Source of the DNA: Streptomyces flaveolus | GTDB lineage: Bacteria; Actinomycetota; Actinomycetes; Streptomycetales; Streptomycetaceae | Length of the DNA stretch: 64,000 bases | Assembly: GCF_000716535.1 (NCBI RefSeq) | Contig: NZ_JNWV01000022.1 | Location: 97,095-161,094 of the forward strand | Reading direction: 5' to 3' | Shown: positions 8,270 through 17,904 of the stretch, in pieces | Layout of the letters: the number at the start of each line of letters is the position of its first letter | How positions within the stretch are numbered: the stretch's first letter is position 1 | Notes under the pieces: model-generated | Databases searched by the model: none | What the model saw: the letters and a program-made list of their open reading frames with translations, nothing else | Told to the model about the DNA's origin: nothing | Position numbers and translations under genes: made by a program

Positions 8270-9210
8270 TGAGCGCCGTATCCCTCGCGTCGAAACGCCG
8301 GCGCTCGGCCCTGCGCACGCTCGCCTTCATGTCCCCGTGGCTCATCGGCTTCGCGGTCTTCTTCGCCTACCCGCTGATCTCCACGGTCTACTTCTCCTTC
8401 ATGCACTACGACGGCTTCCGGCCGCCGACGTGGAGCGGCGGGAAGAACTGGACGTACGTCTTCGAGCACTACCCCCTGTTCTGGCCCGCCCTGCGCAACA
8501 CGCTCTGGCTGGTCGTGATCATGGTGAGCCTGCGGGTGCTCTTCGGGCTGGGCGTCGGGCTGCTCATCACCAAGATCAAGACCGCTACGGGCGTCTTCCG
8601 CACCCTGTTCTACCTGCCGTACCTCGCCCCGCCGGTCGCGGCCACCATGGCCTTCGCGTTCCTGCTCAATCCCGGCACCGGCCCGGTGAACTCGATCCTG
8701 GAGAAGGCCGGGCTGCCGGCGCCGGGCTGGTTCAACGACCCCACCTGGTCCAAGCCGGCGCTGACCCTGCTGGCCCTGTGGGGCGTCGGCGACCTGATGG
8801 TCATCTTCATGGCCGCGCTGCTCGACGTACCCACGGAGCAGTACGAGGCGGCGGAGCTGGACGGCACCTCGGCCTGGCAGCGCTTCCGGTACGTGACCCT
8901 GCCGAACATCGCCCCGATCGTGATGTTCGCCGTCGTCACCGGCGTGATCCAGACCATGCAGTACTACACGCAGCCGCTGGTCGCGGGGAAGGTCGCCTCC
9001 GGCGTGATCCAGGGCGCCGGCACCCAGTTCGAGCCCGGTTACCCCGACAAGTCCACGCTCACCCTCCCCCAGCTCGTCTACAACCTCGGCTTCCAGCGCT
9101 TCGACTACGGCTCGGCGTGTGTGGTGGCGCTGGTGCTGTTCGCCCTGTCGATGGCGTTCACCGCGCTGCTGATGCGGCGCCGGGGCGGCCTGATCCAGGC
9201 AGGTGACTGA
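8269..9210 (+). CDS. csnF: Sugar ABC transporter permease CsnF
   Basis: This 313-residue inner-membrane permease belongs to the MalF/UgpA type. About six membrane helices are visible, starting with 'WLIGFAVFFAYPLISTVYFS'. The EAA loop that contacts the ATPase is 'EQYEAAELDGTSAWQRF' at about residues 188-204, with the conserved A-x2-D-G. The ATG overlaps the csnE stop by one base, so translation is coupled. It pairs with CsnG two bases downstream to form the membrane channel. Confidence 0.9.
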   Translation: MSAVSLASKRRRSALRTLAFMSPWLIGFAVFFAYPLISTVYFSFMHYDGFRPPTWSGGKNWTYVFEHYPLFWPALRNTLWLVVIMVSLRVLFGLGVGLLITKIKTATGVFRTLFYLPYLAPPVAATMAFAFLLNPGTGPVNSILEKAGLPAPGWFNDPTWSKPALTLLALWGVGDLMVIFMAALLDVPTEQYEAAELDGTSAWQRFRYVTLPNIAPIVMFAVVTGVIQTMQYYTQPLVAGKVASGVIQGAGTQFEPGYPDKSTLTLPQLVYNLGFQRFDYGSACVVALVLFALSMAFTALLMRRRGGLIQAGD

Positions 9211-9212
9211 CC

Positions 9213-10106
9213 ATGACCCAAGTACTGGACCAGCCGGTGAAGCCGGCGCCGCTCGTCACCGGAGCGGAGCGCACCGCCCGCCGCCGGGCGCTGCTGGAGT
9301 GGATCGCGGTCCACTCGCTCGGTGTCGCCGCCGCGCTGTTCTTCACGCTGCCGTTCGTGTTCGTGGTTCTGACCTCGCTGATGAGCGACAGCCAGGCCCT
9401 CAGCCGGGACCTGATCCCGCACACCTGGGAGTGGGGCAACTACCGGAAGGTCTTCGACACGCCCGGCTTCCTCACCTGGTGGAAGAACACCCTGATCTAC
9501 GCCGGTCTCGGCACCCTGCTGACCGTGGTGTCCTCGATCCCGGTGGCGTACGCGCTCGCCAAGTTCCGCTTCCGGGGCCGCAACCTGTCGCTCATGCTGG
9601 TGATCTCGATGATGATGCTGCCCCCGCAGGTGGTCGTCATCCCGATGTACCTCTTCTGGGCGAAACAGCTCGACCTGTCGGGCACCCTGTGGCCGCTGAT
9701 CGTCCCGATGGCGTTCGGGGACGCGTTCTCCATCTTCCTGCTGCGCCAGTTCCTGATGACGATCCCCAACGAGTACCTGGACGCGGCGAAGGTGGACGGC
9801 TGCGGCGACCTGCGCACCCTGCTGCGGGTCGTCCTGCCCATGGCGAAGCCGGGCATCGCCGCCGTCGCCCTCTTCCAGTTCTTCTACGCCTGGAACGACT
9901 ACTTCGGCCCGCAGATCTACGCCTCCGAGAACCCCGGCGCCTGGACGCTGTCCTACGGCCTGGAGTCCTTCAAGGGCGCCCACCACACCGACTGGAACCT
10001 CACCATGGCCGCCACCGTGCTGGTCATGGCCCCCGTGATCCTCGTGTTCTTCTTCGCCCAGAAGGCGTTCGTCGAGGGCGTCACCCTCACCGGAGTAAAG
10101 GGTTGA
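9213..10106 (+). CDS. csnG: Sugar ABC transporter permease CsnG
   Basis: This 297-residue permease belongs to the MalG/UgpE type. It has six hydrophobic segments and the EAA motif 'NEYLDAAKVDGCGDLRTL' near residues 187-204. The run 'LMLVISMMMLPPQVVVIPMY' is the conserved helix-3/4 region with the Pro pair. It lies two bases after csnF and seven bases before the GH4 gene, inside one operon. Confidence 0.9.
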   Translation: MTQVLDQPVKPAPLVTGAERTARRRALLEWIAVHSLGVAAALFFTLPFVFVVLTSLMSDSQALSRDLIPHTWEWGNYRKVFDTPGFLTWWKNTLIYAGLGTLLTVVSSIPVAYALAKFRFRGRNLSLMLVISMMMLPPQVVVIPMYLFWAKQLDLSGTLWPLIVPMAFGDAFSIFLLRQFLMTIPNEYLDAAKVDGCGDLRTLLRVVLPMAKPGIAAVALFQFFYAWNDYFGPQIYASENPGAWTLSYGLESFKGAHHTDWNLTMAATVLVMAPVILVFFFAQKAFVEGVTLTGVKG

Positions 10107-10113
10107 ACTGGCT

Positions 10114-11379
10114 ATGAAACTCACCGTGGTCGGCGGCGGCTCGACCTACACACCGGAACTCATCGACGGCTTCGCGCGGCTCAGGGACACCCTGCCCGTC
10201 GAGGAACTGGTCCTGGTCGACCCGGCCGAGGACCGACTGGAGCTGGTCGGCGGCCTGGCCCGGCGGATCTTCGCCAAGCAGGGCCACGGCGGCCGGATCG
10301 TCACGACGTCCGACCTGGACGCGGGAGTCGACGGCGCCGACGCCGTCCTGCTCCAGTTGCGCGTCGGCGGTCAGGCGGCCCGGCAGCAGGACGAGACCTG
10401 GCCGCTGGAGTGCGGCTGCATCGGCCAGGAGACCACCGGTGCCGGCGGCCTGGCGAAGGCCCTGCGCACCGTCCCGGTGGTCCTGGACATCGCCGAACGG
10501 GTCCGCCGGAGCAACCCGCGCGCGTGGATCATCGACTTCACCAACCCGGTCGGCATCGTCACCCGCGCCCTGCTCCAGGCCGGGCACCGGGCGGTCGGCC
10601 TGTGCAACGTGGCGATCGGCTTCCAGCGGAAGTTCGCGGCCCTGCTGGGCGCGGCCCCGGCGGATGTGCATCTGGGCCATGTGGGCCTGAACCACCTCAC
10701 CTGGGAAACCGGTGTGCGTCTGGGCGGACCGGAGGGCGAGAACGTCCTGCCGAAGCTCCTGGCCGAGCACGGCGAGGCCATCGCCGACGACGTCCGCCTC
10801 CCCCGCCCCCTGCTGGACCGCCTCGGCGTCGTCCCCTCCTACTACCTGCGCTACTACTACGCGCACGACGAGGTCGTCCGGGAACTGCGCACCAAGCCGT
10901 CACGGGCGGCCGAAGTGGCGGCGATGGAACGCGAACTCCTGGCGATGTACGGCGACCCGGCCCTGGACGAGAAGCCGGCCCTGCTCGCCAAACGCGGCGG
11001 TGCCTTCTACTCGGAGGCGGCCGTGGACCTGGCGGCGGCCCTCCTGGGCGGAGGGGGCAGCCCGTACCAGGTGGTGAACGCGCTCAACAGGGGCACGCTG
11101 CCCTTCCTCCCGGACGACGCGGTGATCGAGGTGCAGGCGGCGGTCGGCCCGGCCGGCCCGGTCCCGCTTCCGGTCCCCGACCTGGACCCGCTCTTCTCCG
11201 GCCTGGTCGCGAACGTGACGGCGTACGAGGACCTGGCCCTGGAGGCGGCCCTGCGCGGCGGCCGGGACCGCGTCTTCCGCGCGCTGCTGGCACACCCCCT
11301 CATCGGCCAGTACGCGTACGCCGACGCCCTCACCGACCAGCTGATCGCACACAACCGGGAGCACCTCGCGTGGGCCTGA
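10114..11379 (+). CDS. csnH: GH4 family glycosidase (6-phospho-beta-glucosidase type) CsnH
   Basis: This 421-residue family 4 glycoside hydrolase needs NAD and a divalent metal. The dinucleotide loop is VVGGGSTYTPEL at residues 5-16. The metal ligands expected in the family are present: Cys164 in GLCNVAIG and His194 in GLNHLTW; Asn145 in FTNP contacts substrate. The family cleaves phosphorylated disaccharides through a redox mechanism at C3. In this operon the likely substrate is a phosphorylated glucosamine oligomer made by the adjacent kinase; that specificity is inferred. It starts seven bases after csnG and overlaps the kinase by ten bases. Confidence 0.88.
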   Translation: MKLTVVGGGSTYTPELIDGFARLRDTLPVEELVLVDPAEDRLELVGGLARRIFAKQGHGGRIVTTSDLDAGVDGADAVLLQLRVGGQAARQQDETWPLECGCIGQETTGAGGLAKALRTVPVVLDIAERVRRSNPRAWIIDFTNPVGIVTRALLQAGHRAVGLCNVAIGFQRKFAALLGAAPADVHLGHVGLNHLTWETGVRLGGPEGENVLPKLLAEHGEAIADDVRLPRPLLDRLGVVPSYYLRYYYAHDEVVRELRTKPSRAAEVAAMERELLAMYGDPALDEKPALLAKRGGAFYSEAAVDLAAALLGGGGSPYQVVNALNRGTLPFLPDDAVIEVQAAVGPAGPVPLPVPDLDPLFSGLVANVTAYEDLALEAALRGGRDRVFRALLAHPLIGQYAYADALTDQLIAHNREHLAWA

Positions 11380-12356
11380 CCGCACCCGACCCGCTGACGG
11401 TCCTCGCCATCGACGCGGGCAACAGCAAGACCGACGTGGCCGTGGTCACCGCCGCCGGGGAGGTGCTGGCCACCGCCCGCGGCGGCGGCTTCCGGCCGCC
11501 CGCGGTGGGCGTGACGGCGGCGCTGGACGCGCTGGCGGAACCGGTGGCCCGGGCGTTCGCGGACGCCGGGGTCACCTCCGTCAGCCACGTCGCGGCCTGC
11601 CTGGCCAACGCCGATCTCCCGGTGGAGGAGGAACAGTTGGCGGCCTCGCTGCACGCGCGCGCGTGGGGCGCGTCGGTGGAGGTCCGCAACGACACCTTCG
11701 CGATCCTGCGGGCGGGCGTCGCCGAGCCGCGCGGGGTGGCGGTGGTGTGCGGCGCGGGCATCAACTGCGTGGGCATGCGGCCCGACGGCCGCACCGCCCG
11801 CTTCCCGGCCATCGGCCGTATCTCCGGCGACTGGGGCGGCGGCTGGGGCCTGGCGGAGGAGGCCCTGTGGCACGCCGCCCGCGCGGAGGACGGGCGCGGC
11901 GACCCGACCTCCCTGGCCCGCACCCTGCCCGCGCACTTCGGGCTGCCCACCATGTACGCCCTCATCGAGGCGCTGCACCTGGAGCGCGTGGACCACGACC
12001 GCCGGCACGAGCTGACGCCGGTCCTGTTCGCCACGGCGGCGGACGGCGACCCGGTGGCCCGCGCGATCGTCACCCGGCTCGCGGAGGAGGTCACGGTGAT
12101 GGCGACGGTCGCCCTGACCCGCCTGGACCTGCTCGACGAGGAGACCCCGGTCCTCCTCGGCGGCGGGGTCCTGACCGCCGGCCACCCCCAGCTGAACGAC
12201 ACCGTCCGCGCCCTCCTGGCGGCCCGCGCCCCCAAGGCCGACGTCCGCGTGGTGACGGCGAGCCCGGTGCTGGGCGCGGTCCTGCTGGGCCTGGACCGGC
12301 TGGGGGCGGACGCGGGGGCGCAGGAGCGGGCGCGGGGTCACTGGGAGGCGGGCTGA
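11370..12356 (+). CDS. csnK: BadF/BadG-type amino-sugar kinase CsnK
   Basis: This 328-residue ATPase/kinase has the actin-like ASKHA fold. The phosphate-1 motif is 'VLAIDAGNSKTDVAVV' near residues 10-25, and the phosphate-2 and adenosine regions are GVAVVCGAGINCVG and the C-terminal VLLGGGVL. BadF/BadG proteins include N-acetylglucosamine and glucosamine kinases. GTG 11370 overlaps csnH by ten bases, so the two are coupled. Its likely job is to phosphorylate imported glucosamine oligomers or the released monomer. It ends the csn operon; the permease gene starts 72 bases later. Confidence 0.82.
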   Translation: MGLTAPDPLTVLAIDAGNSKTDVAVVTAAGEVLATARGGGFRPPAVGVTAALDALAEPVARAFADAGVTSVSHVAACLANADLPVEEEQLAASLHARAWGASVEVRNDTFAILRAGVAEPRGVAVVCGAGINCVGMRPDGRTARFPAIGRISGDWGGGWGLAEEALWHAARAEDGRGDPTSLARTLPAHFGLPTMYALIEALHLERVDHDRRHELTPVLFATAADGDPVARAIVTRLAEEVTVMATVALTRLDLLDEETPVLLGGGVLTAGHPQLNDTVRALLAARAPKADVRVVTASPVLGAVLLGLDRLGADAGAQERARGHWEAG

Positions 12357-12428
12357 TCCTGAGTCGTCCCTGGGGCGTGGCGGGGCAACAATGTGACCAG
12401 AGGTGCGGACCCGACCTCGGGAGGCGTC

Positions 12429-13883
12429 ATGAGCACATCAGGCGAGCCAAGAGTGTCCGGTCTCGAAGTCCGGTCCATCGACTACGTCCCGCTGGACGAG
12501 CGGCACGGCAAGCTCTGGCACCTGGGCCCGCTGTGGTTCATGTCCAACGCCCAGATCGCCACCCTGGCGGTCGGGCTGGTCAGCATCACCCAGGGCGGCA
12601 ACCTCGTCTGGTCGCTGCTGGCCATCGTCTCCGGCACCGTCATCGGCACCTTCTTCATGGCCTTCCACTCCGCCCAGGGGCCCCAGCTCGGGCTGCCGCA
12701 GATGATCCAGTCACGGCCCCAGTTCGGCTACGTCGGCGCGCTGCTGGTGTGGCTGTTCGCCTATGTGCAGTACGCCGGGTTCAACGTCTTCAACAGCATC
12801 CTCGCCGCCGACTCCCTGCACACCACGCTGCACGGCGGCGTCAAGCTGTGGGTCGTCGTGGTGACCGTCGTCGCGCTCGTCATCGCGCTGGTGGGCTACG
12901 ACATCATCCACAAGGCCGAGCGGATCCTGACGTACACCTTCCTGGTGATCTTCGGGATCTTCACCGTGGGCGTCCTGGTCACCCTGCACTACCCGGCGGG
13001 CTCCTTCGACCTCGGCGGCTTCCGGTGGACGCCGTTCCTCGCGCAGTTCGGCGTGGTCGCGGGCTACCAGATCAGCTGGGCCATCTACGTCTCCGACTAC
13101 TCCCGTTACCTTCCTCCGGACGTGACCGTCCGCAAGACCTTCTACTGGACCTACTTCGGCTCCGCGCTGGGAGGCATCTGGCTGATGGTGCTCGGGGCGC
13201 TGCTGGCGGCCTGGGCGGGCCCGAAGACCTTCCAGACGATCCCGGCGATCGACTCCGCGGGGGACAAGGTGTTCACCGGCTTCGGCGCCGTCGTGCTGCT
13301 GTTCTCGGCACTCGGCCTGGTCTCGGTGACCGCGCTGAACATGTACGGCGGCTCCCTCACGCTCATCAGCGCCATCGACTCCTTCAAACGGGTCCGGCCG
13401 ACGCTCGCCGTACGGCTGCTCACCCTCGGCCTCACCGCGGCGCTCTCCCTGGTCGGCGCGCTGGCCGCGACGTCGAACTTCCTGGCGAACTTCGAGAACT
13501 TCCTGCTCCTGGTGCTCTACCTGTTCATCCCGTGGACCGCGGTGAACCTCATGGACTACTACGTGGTGCGCCGCGGGCACTACGCCATCGCCGAGATCTT
13601 CAACCCGCACGGCATCTACGGCCGCTGGGGCTGGCACGGCATCATCGCCTACCTCGTCGGCTTCGCCGCCATGGCCCCGTTCTTCTCCGTCGGCACCCTG
13701 TTCCTCGGTCCCGCCGCGAGGGCGCTGGGCGGCGCCGACATCTCCCTCTTCGTCGGCCTCCCCGTCAGCGCCCTGCTGTACTGGTGGCTGACCCGCTCGA
13801 TCGACGTGGAGGCGGAGACCCGGCTGGCGGCGGCGGAGGCGGTGGCCCTGGAACAGGCCGCCCACGAGCACCGCGAGCCGTGA
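12429..13883 (+). CDS. NCS1-type purine/cytosine permease
   Basis: This 484-residue transporter has about twelve membrane helices. The start is ATG 12429, four bases after GGGAGG. The N-terminal 'IDYVPLDERHGKLWHLGPLWF' and the helix 'FVLIIGxVxG'-like segment (SGTVIGTFFMAFHSAQGPQL) are NCS1 hallmarks. The 'QFGYVGALLVW' and 'SWAIYVSDYSRYLP' motifs are those of the nucleobase-cation symporter-1 branch. It should import a nucleobase or related ring compound by proton or sodium symport; the substrate cannot be read from sequence. It is monocistronic as far as seen. Confidence 0.88.
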   Translation: MSTSGEPRVSGLEVRSIDYVPLDERHGKLWHLGPLWFMSNAQIATLAVGLVSITQGGNLVWSLLAIVSGTVIGTFFMAFHSAQGPQLGLPQMIQSRPQFGYVGALLVWLFAYVQYAGFNVFNSILAADSLHTTLHGGVKLWVVVVTVVALVIALVGYDIIHKAERILTYTFLVIFGIFTVGVLVTLHYPAGSFDLGGFRWTPFLAQFGVVAGYQISWAIYVSDYSRYLPPDVTVRKTFYWTYFGSALGGIWLMVLGALLAAWAGPKTFQTIPAIDSAGDKVFTGFGAVVLLFSALGLVSVTALNMYGGSLTLISAIDSFKRVRPTLAVRLLTLGLTAALSLVGALAATSNFLANFENFLLLVLYLFIPWTAVNLMDYYVVRRGHYAIAEIFNPHGIYGRWGWHGIIAYLVGFAAMAPFFSVGTLFLGPAARALGGADISLFVGLPVSALLYWWLTRSIDVEAETRLAAAEAVALEQAAHEHREP

Positions 13884-14078
13884 GGCCGTCCCCGCCGGCC
13901 CGTCGCACAGGGAACCGATCCCCCGTCACCATCGTGTTCCAGCAGGGGGGTGGTGCGTCCGCCGGTACGCGCCCCCGGGGCACGCTGCGATCCGATCAAG
14001 ATCCAGTGAAGGCCGGTGCGGAATGCCGGTGCGGGCGGTGATACTGGGCGGCGTACGGATGACCATGGGGGAGGTCGA

Positions 14079-15536
14079 GTGACACACCCGCCGAAGAGCA
14101 GCGCGGCGCCACCGCCGGCCGGGCCCGCCGGTGTGGCCGGTGTGGCCGGCATCCCCGGCATCCCCGCTCAGCCCGGGCCGCCCGGACCCCCCGCGGCCGT
14201 CGGTCCTGGGGTGCCGCCCGCGCGCCGGACCGCCTTCGCCGAGGGTGCCGAGCGGTTGCGGGCCGCCGCGACGACCGAGCCGGGGCGGTTGCGGATCATC
14301 GGTGCCGTCCTGGCGCTGCTGGTCGTCGGGTTCGGAACGGTCACCGCCTGGCAGACCAGCGACCGCGCGGCCGCCGCCGACGACGTGCTGCACCACAGCC
14401 AGCCGCTCAGTTCCGGCGCGGCCGGCATCTACCGGTCGCTCGCCGACGCCAACACCGCTGCCTCCAGCGGGTTCCTGGCGGGCGGACAGGAGAACGCGCG
14501 GTCCAGGGACCGGTACGAGAAGGACATCCGCACCGCCGCCGACGGGCTCGTCAACGCCGCCGCCAACGCCGAGCCGGGCTCCGCGTCCGAGGAGACCATC
14601 ACCGAGCTGAACCGGCTGCTGCCCGAGTACAAGGGCCTCATCGAGCGGGCCCGGACGTACAACCGGCAGGGCTATCCGGTCGGCGGCGCCTACCTGCGGT
14701 ACGCCAACGAGAAGATGCAGAAGGAGATGCTCCCGGCGGCGGAGGATCTCTACACCACGGAGAACCGGCGGCTCGACGCCGACTACGCGGACGCGACGCC
14801 GTACCCGTGGATCGCCATCGGGCTCGGGCTGCTCGCGCTCGCCGCGCTCGGCTGGGCCCAGCACCGCATGTACCGGCGCACCCACCGCGTCCTCAACCAC
14901 GGCCTGGTCGCCGCCAGCGCCGCGACGACCGTCGCCCTGCTGTGGCTGGTCGTGGGTCACGCCGTCGCCCGGTCGGGGCTCGACGGCTCCTACCAGCACG
15001 GCATCCGCTCGCTCAACGTCCTGCACGACGCCCGGATCGCCTCCCTGAAGGCGCGCGGCAACGAGAACCTGAGCCTGGTGGCGCGCGGCGCGGAGACCGT
15101 CACGGTCGACGGCACGACGTACGACGCCTACTACCGCGACTTCGACAAGGACATCGCCGTGCTCGGCAAGGGGCTGACCGAGGCGGCGCGGCTCGCCGAC
15201 GACCAGGGGGGCACCGCACCGGTCGAGGCGGCCGAGGGCAACATGACGGTGTGGAAGCAGCGCCACTCCGCGGCCCGCGCCGAGGACGAGAACGGCAACT
15301 ACCAGCAGGCGCTGGACAAGGTGATCGGCGCCAAGGGCGCGACCGCCGAGTGCTTCGACGGCGTCGACCGCAGTCTCGCCCGGGCCATCGACCATGAGCA
15401 GGCCCAGTTCCAGAAGGCGGCCGCGGACGGGCGGGACGCGATGACCGGGCTGCCGGAGGGCGCCGCCGTCCTGGCGGTGCTGGGCGCGGCCGGCGCCGTG
15501 GCCGGCATCGGCCGCAGACTTTCGGAGTACCGGTGA
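14079..15536 (+). CDS. glnX: GlnX-like membrane sensor protein of the PknG pathway
   Basis: This 485-residue membrane protein opens with a Pro/Gly-rich collagen-like tail (residues about 8-50). Four membrane helices follow: about 72-94, 245-263, 277-299 and 460-480. Between them are two helical extracytoplasmic domains of similar length that read like duplicated four-helix sensor modules. In mycobacteria GlnX has this topology and passes an amino-acid signal from the lipoprotein GlnH to the kinase PknG. Here the next gene encodes a GlnH-like binding protein and a PknG-like kinase follows, which is the main basis for the call. GTG 14079 lies after GGGGGAGG. The stop overlaps the next start (GTGA). 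Confidence 0.75.
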   Translation: MTHPPKSSAAPPPAGPAGVAGVAGIPGIPAQPGPPGPPAAVGPGVPPARRTAFAEGAERLRAAATTEPGRLRIIGAVLALLVVGFGTVTAWQTSDRAAAADDVLHHSQPLSSGAAGIYRSLADANTAASSGFLAGGQENARSRDRYEKDIRTAADGLVNAAANAEPGSASEETITELNRLLPEYKGLIERARTYNRQGYPVGGAYLRYANEKMQKEMLPAAEDLYTTENRRLDADYADATPYPWIAIGLGLLALAALGWAQHRMYRRTHRVLNHGLVAASAATTVALLWLVVGHAVARSGLDGSYQHGIRSLNVLHDARIASLKARGNENLSLVARGAETVTVDGTTYDAYYRDFDKDIAVLGKGLTEAARLADDQGGTAPVEAAEGNMTVWKQRHSAARAEDENGNYQQALDKVIGAKGATAECFDGVDRSLARAIDHEQAQFQKAAADGRDAMTGLPEGAAVLAVLGAAGAVAGIGRRLSEYR

Positions 15537-16582
15537 CAGGGGGCAAGGCGATGGACCTGAGCCGTGCGCGGTCCGCCCTGCGGGGCTGGGGCGGGGTCGC
15601 CGCGATGGCGGTGCTGTGCGCGCTGGCGCTGGCGTTCGTCCTGCTGCTGCCGTGCACCCAGCGGACGCCGGACGACCCGCAGCGGGCCGGGCAGAAGGTC
15701 GCCACCGGCACCCAGGCCCGCGCCGACGGGTGCGTGGACGCCGAGGCGCACGAGCAGACACTGGCACCGTCGGACGCGGACGGTCCGACGATCGACGCGA
15801 TCAAGGCACGCACGGGCGCCAAGCGGAAGCTGATCGTCGGCGTCGACCAGAACAGCTACCGCTGGGGCTACCGCAACCCCAACACCGAGGGCGCCCGGCT
15901 GGAGGGCTTCGACATCGACCTCGTCCACCGGATCGCCGAGGACATCCTCGGGGACCCGGATGCGGTGCAGTTCAAGGCCATACCGACCAACCAGCGCATC
16001 CCGGCGGTCGAGGACGGACGCGTCGACATGGTCGTGCGCACCATGACGATCACCTGTGACCGGCTGAAGCAGGTCGCGTTCTCCGCGCCCTACTTCAAGA
16101 CCGGCCAGCAGGTCCTCGCCCCCAAGTCCTCACGGATCACGGGCTACGACGACTCGCTGGCCCACAAGAAGGTGTGCACGGCGGCCGGTTCGACCGCCCA
16201 CGCCAAGCTGGCCGCCGACAAGAAGGACGGCCGGCTGCCCGCCACCACCGACATCTCCACCACCGTGCCGAACCAGCTCGACTGCCTGGTCCGGCTGCAA
16301 CTCGGCGAAGTGGACGCGGTGGTGACCGACGGCGCGCTCGCCGCCAGCCAGGCCGCGCAGGACCCGACCGTCGCACTGAAGGGCGAGCCGTTCACGACCG
16401 AGTACTACGGCGTGGCGATGAAGAAGGACGCCGACGATCTGGTACGCCGGGTCAACCGCGTTCTGGTGGACTACCGCGCACACGGCTGGCAGACGTCGTA
16501 CGACGACTGGCTGTCGGCGACACTGGGCAAGGACTCGGCCGCGTCGAAGCCGCCCGCGCCGCAGTACCGGCGCAGCAGTTGA
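15533..16582 (+). CDS. glnH: GlnH-like glutamate/aspartate-binding protein
   Basis: This 349-residue family 3 solute-binding protein has an N-terminal membrane segment (about residues 20-38) ending in LLLPC, which is only a weak lipobox because proline precedes the cysteine. The binding domain has 'LEGFDIDLVHRIAEDIL' and 'VAFSAPYFKTGQQVLA', signatures of polar amino-acid receptors, with Arg in MVVRTMTI likely holding the ligand carboxylate. No ABC permease or ATPase is nearby, so it acts as a sensor, not in uptake. It overlaps glnX by four bases; ATG 15551 is a possible later start. In mycobacteria GlnH senses aspartate and glutamate for PknG; the same is inferred here. Confidence 0.78.
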   Translation: MTGGKAMDLSRARSALRGWGGVAAMAVLCALALAFVLLLPCTQRTPDDPQRAGQKVATGTQARADGCVDAEAHEQTLAPSDADGPTIDAIKARTGAKRKLIVGVDQNSYRWGYRNPNTEGARLEGFDIDLVHRIAEDILGDPDAVQFKAIPTNQRIPAVEDGRVDMVVRTMTITCDRLKQVAFSAPYFKTGQQVLAPKSSRITGYDDSLAHKKVCTAAGSTAHAKLAADKKDGRLPATTDISTTVPNQLDCLVRLQLGEVDAVVTDGALAASQAAQDPTVALKGEPFTTEYYGVAMKKDADDLVRRVNRVLVDYRAHGWQTSYDDWLSATLGKDSAASKPPAPQYRRSS

Positions 16583-16623
16583 GCCGTACCCGACCGGAAC
16601 AGACAGCAAGCGAGAGGTGATCG

Positions 16624-17904
16624 ATGGGCGTCACGGACCCCGCCGGGCCGGTGATGGACCGGGACGAGGTGGACCGTGCGCTGGCGCGGCTCGGCCAGGA
16701 GCACGAGGCGATCGAGACCTCGCTGCTGGCCCTGCAGGACCACGCGGGCCGCAGACTCCTCGAAGGCGCGGAGCTGACCGGTGCCACCAAGGAGCGCTGG
16801 CAGGCCACGGAGGAGCGGATCACCCGGCTGTGGGCGTACTTCGACGCCTACACGGCCGCGCTGCGCGGCGCCCGCGAGATCCGCTCCCGGCGCCGCTGGT
16901 CCAGCCGGGAGGACCTCGCGGAGCTGACCGGGCTGCTGCGCGGCGAGTCCGTGACCGTCCCCGGCGGCGGGAACGGCAGGCTGAGCGAGACGTTCTCGCT
17001 GTCCGCGCTGGTGGACCGGATGAACGAGCTGTACGCGACGAGCCTGGACATGATCGTCGCCGCCGACGCGGTCTGGTCGGCGCTCCCCGCGCGGATCGAT
17101 TTACTCGCCGCGGAACTCCAGCGCACCCGGCAGCTCGCGCACTCCGTCGGGGTGCGCCCCGGCGAGCACCCGGCCGGTGACGACCTGGAACGGATCACGC
17201 GCACGCTGACCAGACTGCGCGAGGACGTCGTCTCCGACCCGCTCGCCTTCTGGGTGCCGGCCGAGGGCAGTTCGGCGCCCGGCGGCGGACGCCCGGACAC
17301 GACGGTGTACGACCGTGAGGCGCGCGCCCTGGAGGACGTGCGCCGGGAGATCGACGCCGTGCTGACCGTCCGCCAGGACGCGGAGGCGCGGCTGATCCGC
17401 CTGCGGGACGTGCTCTCGCGCGCGGACCGCACCCTGGCGGAGGCGCGTACCGCGCGCGGCGAGGTGCTGGCGAAGATCGCCGCGACCGAGGTGCCGGTGG
17501 TGAGCGGTCCGCCGACCGCGCTCCAGGAGCAGCTGGCGACCGCGGCCGAGTACCGCCGCCAGGCCCAGTGGCACCGGCTCTCCCCGCTGCTGGAGGCGCT
17601 GGAGGAGAAGGCGGAGGACGAACTGCTGCGCGCCCGCGAGTCGTTGACCGCGGTGACCGCGCCGCTCGCGGTCCGTGCCGAGCTGCGCGGCCGGCTCGAC
17701 GCGTACAAGGCGAAGGTCGCCCGGCACGGCCTCGCGGAGGACCCGCTGCTGGTCGAGCGGTACGACGCGGCCCGCCGCATGCTGTGGAGCGCGCCCTGCG
17801 ACCTGCGCGTGGCGGAACAGGCCGTGCTGCGCTACCAGCAGGCGGCGGCGGAACTGCTCGGCAGCGCGAGCGCGCCGCGGGACCGTGAGGGGGACGAGTC
17901 ATGA
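16624..17904 (+). CDS. Coiled-coil protein of the PknG locus, unknown function
   Basis: This 426-residue cytoplasmic protein is almost all helical and rich in Arg, Glu, Leu and Ala, with long heptad-like stretches (about 10-70, 150-200, 235-300 and 310-410). No signal peptide or membrane helix is present and no enzymatic motif is visible. ATG 16624 follows GAGAGGTG. Its end overlaps the kinase start by four bases (ATGA), so it is made together with the kinase and may be a scaffold or substrate. It has no counterpart in the mycobacterial three-gene operon that I recall. Confidence 0.75.
   Translation: MGVTDPAGPVMDRDEVDRALARLGQEHEAIETSLLALQDHAGRRLLEGAELTGATKERWQATEERITRLWAYFDAYTAALRGAREIRSRRRWSSREDLAELTGLLRGESVTVPGGGNGRLSETFSLSALVDRMNELYATSLDMIVAADAVWSALPARIDLLAAELQRTRQLAHSVGVRPGEHPAGDDLERITRTLTRLREDVVSDPLAFWVPAEGSSAPGGGRPDTTVYDREARALEDVRREIDAVLTVRQDAEARLIRLRDVLSRADRTLAEARTARGEVLAKIAATEVPVVSGPPTALQEQLATAAEYRRQAQWHRLSPLLEALEEKAEDELLRARESLTAVTAPLAVRAELRGRLDAYKAKVARHGLAEDPLLVERYDAARRMLWSAPCDLRVAEQAVLRYQQAAAELLGSASAPRDREGDES

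Noticed and set aside
10087..10866. Minus-strand frame opposite csnH
   Set aside because: Shadow of the GH4 gene; the plus strand retains the NAD loop and metal ligands.
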